Part shown: positions 9,717 through 19,803 of the stretch, piece by piece
Position numbering within the stretch: position 1 is the stretch's first letter
How the letters are laid out: every line of letters starts with the position of its first letter
From: Rhabditophanes sp. KR3021
Taxonomy: Eukaryota; Nematoda; Chromadorea; Rhabditida; Alloionematidae
Length of the DNA: 64,000 nt
Direction: 5' to 3'
Assembly: GCA_963281155.1 (NCBI GenBank)
Contig: CAUJLY010000006.1
Coordinates: 10,850,001 to 10,914,000, forward strand
Program-made: the position numbers and the translations under genes
The notes under the pieces: model-generated
Told to the model about the DNA's origin: nothing
Databases searched by the model: none
Seen by the model: only the letters and a program-made list of their open reading frames with translations

Positions 9717-11031
9717 AAGGGTGTCCACTAGTAACTCAGCACTTTTTAAAATGGTCATAACTTTTTAAAATAATCGACGAAAATTAAAACATTTATTATC
9801 ACTGGATAGCCCTTTAAAAATAGAATACAAAGTTACTTAGAAAGAACGGCATATACCCCTTCCCTTGCGGTCAAACGCAAGCTTTCCTCTCAACCCATCA
9901 AAAAAAGAGCTTGCCCAGACTTATTAGCAACCCGTTTGGATATTTTTGTCCACGTTTTTTCCATTTCTTTGACGGAAGTAGATGGAGATACTTCTTTTTT
10001 GTATTCAGCTTTACATAAAGCCCAAAACTTCTCAATAGGACGGAGATGTGGAACACAAGGAGCATTTTCAATTTTGTCAACAAAATTTATTTTGTTTTCT
10101 TCAAGAAATTTCTTGACATCTTTTTGGTAGTGACAAGTGGCCATATCAGGCCAAAACAACATAGGCGTGTCCGTCTGATGCTTCTTAATAAATGGGAGTA
10201 AAAACTTCTTGAGACAATGCAGGTAGACTTCCCAATTCATTGATTTGTCAGTAACAAATGGTTTAGTAATGTTACCATTTTCATCAATCGCTTGCCAAAT
10301 CATGAACTTCCCGGCATACTTCTTCTTGGTTCTGGCTCTAAGATTAAAGGGGATGGCTGTCCGAGATGTGGCCGAGTAGAATTCCTTTCCAGGAACATTT
10401 TTTGGGTCCATCGGAACATATGTTTCATCATCCATAACAATGACCATTTTTCTGTTGTTGACTTTTTCATACAGCTTCTTGATGTTCTTCTTGCCTGTAG
10501 CGGCCTGCTTCTCGTTGATTTCGGGAATAGTGACCTTTACAAAGCTTCGTCTCTTCAATACCTTTGATTTGACACGATGGAAGTTAGACTTCGATGTATT
10601 TAGTGCATGGCTTCCGGTACGAACAGAAGTTGAGGGGTTCTTATCCAAAATATTTGTGACCTTTGTAATGAGTTTGGCATTTGGTTTTCGGCCGGGAGGT
10701 GACTTCGTGATGACTTTCCCATTGCTTTGGTATCGTCTGATAATCCCTTGGATAGTTTGCCTTGAATAACCTGCAGCAACAAATATTGCGACGACTTTTT
10801 TAACATTGTCCTTACCTAATAATTTTATACTTATTGACAACTTTAATTGCTAATGCATCTCTTTCTGCCTTGCGCATCTTGGTGAGTTAAAGCCGAAATA
10901 AGTCGAATGACATCTTATTTTGTAGGCCAGAAGTAGGGCTATCTAACTACAGTAATTTAAACATACCTGCACATCATATGATTCTACAGCAATCATTTTA
11001 GAGAAGTGCTGAGTTATTAGTGGACACCCTT
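9717..11031 (-). mobile_element. mariner/Tc1-type transposon, near intact
   Basis: A 1315-bp element with 28-bp terminal inverted repeats (AAGGGTGTCCACTA...) differing at one position, flanked by TA duplications at 9715-9716 and 11032-11033. It carries one long transposase frame on the reverse strand. It interrupts the first exon of a chemoreceptor gene between Ile-Val and Gln-Lys of TM1. Confidence 0.93.
9890..10840 (-). CDS. mariner-type transposase (DD37E)
   Basis: About 316 codons are open from 10840. An HTH region (SRQTIQGIIRRYQ) is followed by a GR-K-like linker and a DDE domain: first Asp in VMDDETYVP, second in FWPDMATCHY, and Glu in LRPIEKFW, with 37 residues between the last two. 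The apparent first codon is TTG. A plausible ATG at about 10877 begins MRKAERDALAIKVV in another frame and would join after a 1-nt correction, so the enzyme is probably disabled by a single frameshift. It cuts and pastes its own element; catalytic residues are intact. Confidence 0.85.
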   Translation of the reverse strand: MSISIKLLGKDNVKKVVAIFVAAGYSRQTIQGIIRRYQSNGKVITKSPPGRKPNAKLITKVTNILDKNPSTSVRTGSHALNTSKSNFHRVKSKVLKRRSFVKVTIPEINEKQAATGKKNIKKLYEKVNNRKMVIVMDDETYVPMDPKNVPGKEFYSATSRTAIPFNLRARTKKKYAGKFMIWQAIDENGNITKPFVTDKSMNWEVYLHCLKKFLLPFIKKHQTDTPMLFWPDMATCHYQKDVKKFLEENKINFVDKIENAPCVPHLRPIEKFWALCKAEYKKEVSPSTSVKEMEKTWTKISKRVANKSGQALFLMG

Positions 11032-11372
11032 TACAAAAGAGTGAAATATATTCTACGGGTTTTTATGCAATATTGCTTATAAATAATTGTCTGACTACCA
11101 CTTATTTTGTATGGAATACAATTTCTGCAAGATTTATAAATTTGATAGATGTTTTTTATGAACCCATTTTCAGTAGTGATTGGATTCCAGAAGTGGACAT
11201 TTCATTTAATGGAATTATCGTGACTTATTTATCTTTTAACACTTCGTTACTTGCATTCAACAGATTTTCTGCTCTTCACTTTGTCTTAACGTATACTAAG
11301 GTTAGTCTTGCCAACTACAACTTTATTATAACTATTTAGTATTTTTCGGGTATATTATCACTCGCCTGGGTA

Positions 11373-11554
11373 GGGCGAATAATTATACTATAGTATTATC
11401 ACTCGCCTGGGAGGCTAATATGTCAAAAAAATAATCATTGGCCTCCCAGGCGAATGATTATACTATAGCATTATCATTCGCCCAGGCCAATCATTATTTT
11501 AAGTAAACAAATTCGCCCAGGCAGATGATAATACTATAATCTAATCATTCGCCC
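11373..11554. repeat. Left palindrome array of the MULE
   Basis: Two well preserved palindromes of about 34 bp (11373-11407 and 11449-11482), centred on TATACTATAG-type cores with CGAATGAT/ATCATTCG arms, plus further half units up to 11554. Each can fold on itself. They are probably transposase-binding or cruciform sites (inference). Confidence 0.8.
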
Positions 11555-11908
11555 TTATAAAGAAAATCATCAAATGTTTCAATTATTTGGTTCGAATATG
11601 AGCGGTTATTTCTAAGGTTGATGACTGTGTTTTAATACTCTAAAAATTAATTAAATAAGTGCACCTCCAGTGTTTTATTCTAACGTCGCACTTTTATTCT
11701 AAAGCGTAATTGAAGTCTATTCAATTTAATAAAATAAGATACCTTAAGTGGTTAATGTCATCGTTACACTTTTATCTTTAAGGCGTAATTGAGGCTATCT
11801 ATATCCCTCATAGTATAATAATTCATAATAAGAATCCCCTTCTACACTTATACTTTAATTTTAAAATCATTTCTTTAATTGCTATTATCGTGGTTGGTTG
11901 CTTTTAAA

Positions 11909-12298
11909 ATGTCATCTTTTACCGACAGTCAAATATTAGAAGCTCTTTGGAATAATCCTTCATTGTTGGAGCAAGTTCGAGAGACACTTCTTCCACAGCC
12001 AAGCTCAAGCAATATTTTAAGTCAAAACATTCCATCTCACCATTCTTTACCAACTGTTCCTGCATCAGTTCCTTTAACAAGAACAAAGGAGGAATTTCTT
12101 TTATTTGCACAAGAAGCTTATAAAAATGTTGACTCGGAGGTCCAATTTAAGTCTCAATTTATAGTTGGAATGAAAACTGAAAAGTTTTGTAAGGATGTTT
12201 TCTTATACGTTCCTGATCAAACGAATTATGCTAACCCATTGGGATATGTGTTTACCAAGAAGTATGTTTTTTATCTGCCTATAAATAGTAAAAAGTAA
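11909..12298 (+). CDS. MULE accessory or N-terminal ORF
   Basis: The ATG at 11909 opens MSSFTDSQ and continues for 129 aa. It is Ser/Pro-rich in the first third, then has an EEFLLFAQEAY helix and a C-terminal part with KFCKDVFLYVPDQ. No known domain was recognised. It lies inside the MULE, upstream of the transposase and in the same direction, so it is either a second element protein or an N-terminal exon of the transposase. Confidence 0.45.
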   Translation: MSSFTDSQILEALWNNPSLLEQVRETLLPQPSSSNILSQNIPSHHSLPTVPASVPLTRTKEEFLLFAQEAYKNVDSEVQFKSQFIVGMKTEKFCKDVFLYVPDQTNYANPLGYVFTKKYVFYLPINSKK

Positions 12299-12689
12299 AA
12301 TTGACTGGTTTCAAAGCCTGAATAAGCTTCTAGTAGGGGTTACACAACAGGATTCAAAAGGATCTTTATTAATCTACAAAAAAATCGTGGTCATCTAATG
12401 CCAATAATAATATATACACTACTTACGATTTTGGGATGAGAGCTGAAAGGAGCTAAACTAAAATGAAGTAGATTTAAAATAGGCAAAGTGGTACAAATGA
12501 GGATCCTAGATAAAATGATATAATAATAAAATAGCACATATTATAAATACAATAATTCAAGCAAATTATACATAAATAATATTCAAATACTAAATATACA
12601 ATATACAAATTTTCGTATATTCACTAAATTTATACAAATTATTTTAGAAGAGGAACTGAATTGTCTCCAGACCAACAACAACAACCACT

Positions 12690-14362
12690 ATGTACTGCAA
12701 AGAGTGTCGCTCAATTTGTAAAAAGAAGAAGCAACCCGAATCGAATATTCCACTATTAAAGATGAAAGGATATAATTTGGTTCGCCAAGAAGGTGTTCAT
12801 TTTGATGGTTGCTTGCCAATAACATTCAAAGAAAAAATAGGCGATAATGAATACAAGCGTGTTTGCCGTGACGCCACAAATCCCCTCATTAAGCCTCGTA
12901 TAGCACATGCCATTGGGATTAAAAATGTCGATACCATATGCAATGGGCTTGAACTCGGTACAGCAGATTCGAAGATAAAGTTAGGACAGTATAAAGATAA
13001 GGGAAGGTATCTTAGAGTTGCTTCATCTAGATCAAACGAAAAAAAAAATGAAAATAATGATTACGCCGAGGAAGTTTACGAATGTGGTTATTTAGATGAT
13101 AAGCAGTTACCTATGTCATTCCGTGTTGTTGGAAAAGATGGGGATTCAATTGTTATTTTTGGTTCAAGAGATGTACTCGAATTGTATGCCAAATCAAAAT
13201 TAAGACTTGCTGATGGAACTTTCTTTGTGGCCCCTGACAAATACACCCAACTCTACGTCGTTATGTTTCAAATTATTTGAAAATAAAGAAGGGGAAATGA
13301 GAAATACATTTATACCAGCATTTTATGCTTTGATGAAGCACCGTAAGACCGAAGATTATGATTTCGTTTTTAATGAAATTAAAAAGTGCTTACAACGTTT
13401 CGGAATTAGTGAAGAACTTCCAGAGGTATTTATGACTGATAAAGAACCTGCTGCAATAAAAATTATTGAAAAACATTATCCTACTTTTACATAAACACTG
13501 CGATTTCCACTACGCCCAAAATTTGGTAAAAAAATTGAATCAGCTTGGGCTTAAGCATTTGTTAACATCTTTTAATGGAAATGACGATAGAAGTCTCGTG
13601 TCTGCAGATTTTTATAAGAAGTTTCGTATGGTTATTGCTCTCCCCCCACGTGCCAGTCGGGCAAATGATTCAACAATGGACTATCATTAAAAATAAGATG
13701 ATTATGACAGCCAATGAAGATTTTACTCCTTTTGAAATAAACCAGGAACCAAATGGATCAACTATGTTGATAAAAATTGGTTTAAGAATGAAAAGCATGC
13801 AACCAAATTATGCAAGTTTCAACAACGTGTTAAAAGCACTAACTCATGTGAATCATTCAATAGATGGCTTAAAACTAATCCATTAGCTACACACCATGGT
13901 ACTTACTTGAAATGTCTGAATTTATTGAAAGCTGCAAATGAGGATGTCCGGCTTACAATTTACAAATTGAATAAATTTAAACACTCACCTGAATTTGCCA
14001 TTTCCAAGCAAGTTAAAAAGTCAAAGGATAGAGAGGAAAAAATTGCTTTATTACAAAAAGAATTTAGTGATAACAACTTTCTCAATGTAAACACATACTT
14101 AAATACAATCAGTGAATATTTAATTCCTGAAAATTTTCAAAAATATGTAAGCGAGCTCCAAGATGACGAAGAAAGAAATAGTGAAGATGAAAAAGAAAAT
14201 GATACCCTTAAACAGGAGGAATCAGAAGTTGAAAGTATTGTGGAAAAGGTTGTCTTTAAGCCTTCTTTAAATGCACGAAAGTTCTTAGAAGTAGGCGAAA
14301 TTAGTTCTATGTTAGTAGGGTTAATCAGTACATCTGTTTCTTTTGAATTTCTGATAGTTTAA
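12690..14362 (+). pseudogene. MULE transposase, frameshifted
   Basis: The first block, from an ATG at 12690, is rich in Cys/Lys at its start (CKECRSICKKKK) and ends in the MULE domain opening ADGTFFVAPDKYTQLYVVMF (about 13210-13270). It continues in other frames with FIPAFYALMKHRKTEDYDF (13300-13360), FMTDKEPAAIKIIEKHYP (13425-13480), HCDFHYAQNLVKKLNQLGL (about 13495-13560) and a C-terminal part to 14362. The order DGTF ... TDxE ... CxFH matches the MULE superfamily. At least three frame changes make it inactive. It acts on the palindromic ends of its own element (inference). Confidence 0.8.
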
Positions 14363-14497
14363 AAATATTTTTTATGTTCATTTTTTATAAACCGTTAATT
14401 AAATTTCATTGAATGAGGGTTAAATTGTCAAAACGATTAGGAATTTGTTTAAAGCAATTATATTTCACTTAAATATAGACCATAAAAATTATTTATA

Positions 14498-14681
14498 GGG
14501 CGAATGGTTACTTTAGTTACCATTAGCCTGCCCAGGCAAATGATTATGCTATAGTATAATCATTAGCCTTATAAAATAAAAATAGGGCGAATGATTATAC
14601 TATAGCATTATCATTCGCCTGGGGGCTAATAGTTATACTATAGTATAATCATTTGCCTGGGAGGCGAATGATATGTTACTC
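14498..14681. repeat. Right palindrome array of the MULE
   Basis: Three about 34-bp palindromes (14535-14568, 14586-14619, 14624-14657) plus half units. They share the 14-bp self-complementary core TATACTATAGTATA, or a one-base variant, with the left array. Confidence 0.8.
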
Positions 14682-15286
14682 TATTTTTCAATAAGAAGAA
14701 TTATTTTTTATTGCATCATTTTACTGTTAATAGCATCAATAAATGTTTGCTTTTCGATTTAACTTGGACGCATCTTATGTTTCTATAACGGGAAAAGTTG
14801 GTATATATCATGTGAATTATATGGATCCAAAACAAGCTTTGAGTGCAAGGACATGTCTTTTTACATTAATTTCCATCGGTTTTATAACAGCAACACTTTT
14901 CAATTGTCTGAGCAGCCTGAAATACAGACAATTAATTAAATCAGGATCTTTTAACTCTACTAACAAAAGATCAGAACAAATTTTCCTTTTTTATTCAATT
15001 TTACAAAATGTTTGTCTTGCATTAGTTGTTATTACATATGTTTATCAAATAATAACTTCACTTTATTCAACTGGTGGCAAAGCGAGTGTATTTATCTCTG
15101 AAAACATTTGGACATACCTGATTGGAATTTTAAGCTTCAGTGATAGCTATTTTTTGTTAATTTTTAAGTAAGTTATCGAAATTGTAGTTCTTAAAAAATA
15201 TTTGCAGTAAAAGTGTAAGAAATGATTTTCGTGCATTCTACATCAGATCAAAAAAGTCGTTTCAGTTTCCCAAATTACAGCAATAA

Positions 15287-15738
15287 AAGCTCATAACAGT
15301 CAAAAAGAACATAATTATTAAATATTTTTTCATTGTTTTATAAAAGATTAATTGAAACTCATATGATTAATGACCTCTATTAAGTCTTACGATAATAACA
15401 ATTTCCAGGTTTACAAAGACAAATGCAAATTCAAATGCGTGTAGGAATTGCTAATCCTCAATTCACATCATACTTACTCATCAAAACATGTTTAGAAAAT
15501 ATTTTTAAAATCTTCTCACGTAAATGAAGTATTTCAAATAATATGTTCAGGAAATAGTACAATATGACAGAAAAGCTTTGTTATGTGACATTTTTCCGAA
15601 AAAATTAGTTCTTTAAATTTTGTCAAATAAGTCCATTGAAGTTATTTACTCAGGGAATAATAGACATAGTAATTATTAGTTATTTCCAAGCTTGTAAGTA
15701 AGTTGCAATCGAATTATATTTAACACATTTGTTTTAGA
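15287..15738. other. Spacer between receptor copies 1 and 2
   Basis: AT-rich DNA with no coding frame. It holds the 5' control region of the next receptor. Confidence 0.5.
15729..15738 (+). promoter_or_regulatory. Possible spliced-leader acceptor
   Basis: TTGTTTTAGA directly precedes the start codon at 15739. A TTTTAG acceptor 1 nt before the ATG is typical of nematode trans-splicing or of a 5' UTR intron. A similar TTGTTTTAG lies 13 nt before the ATG of the 17793 gene. Confidence 0.4.
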
Positions 15739-16698
15739 ATGGTAGCTGATGATTTAGAAGACTTTTATCTCTTCCTGTGGTATTCAATTTCAGTTCTCAT
15801 ACAAACTATTTTCTTTTTTTTCATATTTAGGAGAATAACTATAAAATGTAAATCATATGCTACTGGATTTTATGTCATATTAATGGCAAATTACATTGTA
15901 ACTTCCACTTATTTAGTATGGAACATTTTGACTAAACGATTTTTGAATCTTGGCATATTCCCAGATTTTTCCAGCAGCAATTGGATTCCATTTTTGAATT
16001 TAGCATTCGACGCAGCGATAAATGCTTATATGTGTATAAATTGTCTGTTATTAGCATTAAATAGGTATATTGCGTTGAATGTGCCAATGCAATATAGTAA
16101 CGTAAGTCTTTTTTTATAATTTTTAATAATTTGATTAGTATTTTACGATCAAGAAAACATTGCTTTATTGTATGGCTGTAATATTGGCAGCATCAATAAA
16201 TGTAATTGTTCGTCTAAACTTGGATGCCGTTTTTTTACCAGTATTCGGAAAAGAGGGTATTTATTATCCAGGTTATGTTGATTCTAAACAAGCAGTTCAT
16301 GCTGAAATTGTTCTCTTCTCATCAATTTTCATCAGCTTAATTTTATCAACGACTTTAAATTTCTTCAGCTTTCTAAAGTATAGAAAACTAAATAAAAGTG
16401 GTGGTTCTCAAAAAATATCTGACAAAGTTTTCTTTTTTTATTCATTATTGCAAAATTGTTGTGAACTTGTTGTTGGTTTTTTTTGTGTACTCACCATTAC
16501 TTCCCTTTTTACTTCTACTGGCAAGTCAGTCATAATGGTGAACGAGAGTTTATGGACGCTTGTATCAAGCTTGCAATGTTTCAGTGACACTTACTTTTTG
16601 TTAATTTTCAAGTAAGTTTATAGCTTGTTACATATGAATAAATTTTTAGTAAAAATGTGCGGAATACATGCATTGCTTTCTACACTTGCTCAACATAA
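15739..16698 (+). CDS. 7TM chemoreceptor (family 2, copy 2), intact
   Basis: Three exons, 15739..16101, 16139..16611 and 16650..16698, with 37- and 38-nt introns give 294 aa. Seven hydrophobic segments are present, with ALNRYIALNVP after TM3 and SDTYFLLIFNKNVR closing TM7, a layout like C. elegans Srg/Srv-type receptors. The second donor is AA|GTAAGT: read without splicing, the frame stops in the intron. The exon 3 frame (NKNVRN...) aligns with copies 1 and 3, which supports the splice. Its tail is shorter than copy 3's (about 26 aa less). It is a plasma-membrane chemosensor by family; ligand unknown. Confidence 0.8.
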
Positions 16699-17253
16699 AA
16701 TAATACTGTTGAAAGTGTTCAGAATATAAACAATAACTATCGCCAAAAATAAAATAATTTTTCTTATTTATCAAATTGTAAGTCAGTGTAAGTAATTGCA
16801 AACAGTAAGACAGTTTCTTGTGAAGTTCACATTTGCTAATGAATTATTTCTTGTTATTATGAACAATTAATTATCTAAATTAAACAAACTTTTAATTTAT
16901 ATTAGAGAAATAAATCTCTCAGATGCACACAAATAATGGTAGTGATGCTAATCTATTGTGTGATTTGGTAAACGCAATTATCCTCTTCAGTTCCAAGAGA
17001 TTATTAAACTTTTCTGCTTTATATTCTTTCTCATTAAAAAATGTTCTCAATAATTAACATGGGATTATTAAAGTAGAACTTGTTATGAACATTACCTGTA
17101 CTTCCTGATAATATTATATTTGAAAAGCTACGAAAATACGTTTAAATTCATTTATAATTTAAAACAATTATAATGAGATAAACCTTAAAATCTATAGAAT
17201 GATTGTAAATTACTCCTTTTTTAAGTTTGAATGCTTTGCTTACAAGTTTACCG
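16699..17253. other. Spacer within receptor cluster
   Basis: AT-rich; no gene, RNA or recognisable mobile element was seen. Confidence 0.45.
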
Positions 17254-17372
17254 GTTATAGCAGATGATATATTCTTATGGACTTTTATTTCATTTATATT
17301 ACAAAGTGTTTTTTCTTGATATTTATCAAAATCGTCAAAGATAAATGAGTCATATGAGTTCTATGCAATTGC
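17254..17372 (+). pseudogene. 5' stub of a family 2 receptor
   Basis: The conceptual frame ADDIFLWTFISFILQ... followed by a TGA and SKINESYEFYAIA lines up with the N-terminus and TM1 of the 15739 and 17793 receptors. Nothing of the remaining exon 1, 2 or 3 follows, so it is a truncated duplicate. Confidence 0.55.
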
Positions 17373-17792
17373 TGAGCAGTCAGCCTTGGAATATCACTAT
17401 ATAGAATTTATTCATTATTCTAAAATTTGTTCCATAATTAAGCGGAAATGTTCACGTAATTATTTGTCAAAAATTGAATTAAATAAATTTTTCCTGGTTC
17501 ACATTAACAAAAATACTATTCCTTTGAATTAATATTATTAAAATATCATCATCTTCGCAAGATTTGCTATTGGATTATTCCGGATGGAGAGTATTAATTT
17601 CTCATTATAATAACAACATCAACAATCATATGTACAGTAAGTTCGCAAATATAGACTTATTTTCTCAGTACTTTTTTCATAATAACTAAAAAATAATTAT
17701 GTAAAACATGACGCCAATTATTTTACTTAAAAATGTGAAGAAACTTTATTCTACCAATTAATTATTTGTATATTGTTTTAGCGTAATCATTA
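17373..17792. other. Spacer and 5' region of receptor copy 3
   Basis: No coding frame. It contains a TTGTTTTAG acceptor-like motif at 17773-17781 close to the next start codon. Confidence 0.45.
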
Positions 17793-18838
17793 ATGTTATC
17801 TGATTATATAGATGATATTTTACTAGTTGTTTTAACTATTATTTCAACCATATTGCAAACACTATTGTTTTCTTTTGTGCTAACTAAAATAGTCCAAAAG
17901 GATGATACATATTGTACAGGATTTTATGTTATTTTAATAATAAACTATTGTATATCTACGACATTCTTTATATGGAATTTGCTTTGCAATAGATTGCTCA
18001 ATTTTGGTGTCTTGTCAGAGCAAATTCTTAGTATTAAATGGGTTCCAGGCGTAAACTTAATATTTGAAGCAACTGTAGTGTCCTATTTCTGTCTCAATTG
18101 CTCCTTATTGGCGTTCACGCGTTATTTCGCTCTTAGTTACACTATAACATACAACAAAGTAAGTACTTATCTTATACATTTTAATTTTAATCATTTTCCC
18201 TAGTATTTTTCAATTCAAAGAACAATACTTTATTGTATGATTTTGTTATTAATATCAATGATAAATATTTATGTACGTTCAAATATAGACGCTGCTTTTA
18301 CATTAAGGGATGAAAATATTGAAATTTATCATGCAAATTATATTGATCAAACTCAAGCTTTTTATCCAAGAATAATCCATGTTTCAATATCTTTAACAAG
18401 TTTTGTAGTTTCAGCAACATTAAACTTTAATAGTTATACCATGTATAAAAAAATGATGGCCTCAAATACAATTAGTTCAAATAACAAGAATTCTGAAAAA
18501 GTGTTTCTGTTTTATTCAATATTACAAAATGTCTGTGTACTACTTTTTGTTTCTGTCTATATTGTTAGAATAATAACTTCTTCTACACTAATTATTAAAA
18601 GCAAACCAATTATCCTACTGAGTGAAAATATATGGACTTGGATAAATGCTATATTAGGCTACAGTGATGTTTATTTTCTTTTAATTTTCAAGTAAGTTTG
18701 AAATGCCATTATTTGATTCATTTTTTGAGTAAAACCGTAAGAAATGAATGTGTGGCTTTTTATAAGGGTAGATCAACAAAAGTGGCAGTTGCAAAAGTTC
18801 CAATAACAAGTATTCTTGCTAATCAACGTAAACTATAA
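17793..18838 (+). CDS. 7TM chemoreceptor (family 2, copy 3), intact
   Basis: Exons 17793..18158, 18204..18691 and 18730..18838 (introns of 45 and 38 nt, identical positions and phases to copy 2) give 320 aa. Motifs are TYCTGFYVILIINYC in TM2, LLAFTRYFALSY after TM3, and YSDVYFLLIFNKTVRN at the end of TM7. The long basic tail has no extra domain. All splice sites are consensus. It is the longest and best preserved member of the tandem family and served as the template for interpreting the broken copies. Confidence 0.82.
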
Positions 18839-19277
18839 ATTCTTAAAATCTCTAATATTTCCTCATTATTTTTTGTCAATAAAGATGTAATTCAAAGCAT
18901 TTTATTATTCTAAAGGAAATTAAAAAAGATGCAATCAACCGAAAATAATGTAAATTTGAAAAAAATAAACTTTTTACTTCTTATTTCATACCAAAACAAA
19001 GATATTAATCAAACTTGAATTACCCCATTGCTGTCATAATCCTTTTGACACTATAAAACTGTTGAGCTTAGTAGCATATTCTTATAAAATAAGTCAAGCT
19101 TAAAATCAAATAGAAAGCTTACAATTGGAAGAATGAATATTATGATTATTATCTTCATTTCCTTAATAATAAAAAATTTGAAACAAATATGCTGCAATAA
19201 TTATCTTATCTATAAACAGTTCTATATTTGTGATAATTGTTTTATATCCAATCATTTAGTTAGAAATGGTTCGGGTA
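18839..19277. other. Spacer downstream of receptor copy 3
   Basis: AT-rich, no gene. The small frame at 19133-19330 is not independent: its C-terminal part is the receptor stub listed next. Confidence 0.4.
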
Positions 19278-19375
19278 ATATGGATGATATATGTTTACTA
19301 CTTTTTACTATTACTTCAACAAAATTATAAACATCATTATTTTCCTTTGTATTTATCAATTTCCTCCGTATAAAC
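19278..19375 (+). pseudogene. 5' stub of a family 2 receptor
   Basis: From the ATG at about 19280, MDDICLLLFTITSTKL followed by SLFSFVF (after a TAA and frame change) matches the start of the 17793 receptor (DYIDDILLVVLTIISTILQ...). It ends where reverse-strand DUS-like sequence begins. Confidence 0.5.
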
Positions 19376-19450
19376 TAAATCAGCGCCATATTCTAAGGCT
19401 GGAACACCTAAAGGTGTCTGCCACCTCTTACCAATGGTGCCAAACATATT
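19345..19450 (-). pseudogene. tRNA-dihydrouridine synthase-like fragment
   Basis: The reverse-strand reading gives GTIGKRWQTPLGVPALEYGADLVYTEEID, resembling the N-terminal 'R-x-G-T-x-P-x-R-x-L-A-L-x-YGAD-L-V-Y-T-E-E' signature of DUS2-type flavoenzymes that reduce uridine in tRNA. Only about 35 codons remain and they end in a stop; the flavin and catalytic parts are absent. It could be a chance resemblance, but the YGADLVYTEE run is distinctive. Confidence 0.4.
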
Positions 19451-19803
19451 TTATTCTTCCAAAATGAAGTCTCTCCCGAACTAGACGTAGCTATGAATTT
19501 TAAATAAATTTAAACTAATAACCTTATGGAGCAACTACTTTCTAACAGAATTTAAACATTCGTTCCAAGAATACTTAATGAATAAAAATAAGATCAAATA
19601 AGTATAAGAATAGCATATATTCTAAGTAAATATGGATATGATATCAAACTAAAAATGTGTGTATCTAATAGAACTAATTATATAATTTTATCAAAATTTA
19701 TTTCTTAATTAACAATTAAATTCAAAATATGTGACCAGAAATAACACAAATGTCTTATCTTTTCTATTTGTTTCTATCTTTGTTTTTTTTTCAATTTGAG
19801 CAC

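Larger units (their letters stand above)
11348..14681 (+). mobile_element. MULE (Mutator-like) transposon with palindromic ends
   Basis: A 3334-bp insertion bounded by an 8-bp target-site duplication, TATTTTTC, at 11340-11347 and 14682-14689. The ends are imperfect inverted repeats (GGGTATATTATCACTCGCC against GAGTAACATATCATTCGCC), and both contain arrays of about 34-bp palindromes. The interior encodes a decayed MULE transposase. The duplication starts at the first base of receptor exon 2, so the insertion abuts the splice acceptor. Confidence 0.9.
9688..15286 (+). pseudogene. 7TM chemoreceptor (family 2, copy 1) split by two transposons
   Basis: Pieces of one receptor gene are collinear with the intact copies at 15.7 and 17.8 kb: end of TM1 (about 9688-9716), the rest of exon 1 (11034-11300, with STGFYAILLINN, WN-x-x-SARF and a LLAFNRFSALHF motif after TM3), exon 2 (11340-11347 continuing at 14690-15167) and exon 3 (15208-15286, basic C-tail). 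A mariner element sits in TM1 and a MULE sits 8 bp inside exon 2. In addition, one extra T near 14755 shifts the frame after INV, and everything before TM1 is lost at the hAT junction. The 5' splice site (11301, gttagt), acceptor (11339) and the second intron (15168-15207) are still readable. Non-functional. Confidence 0.85.

Noticed and set aside
10800..10860. Intron in the mariner transposase (GTAAGG ... GCTGCAG)
   Set aside because: Splicing there would put the helix-turn-helix out of frame; a 1-nt frameshift explains the data better.
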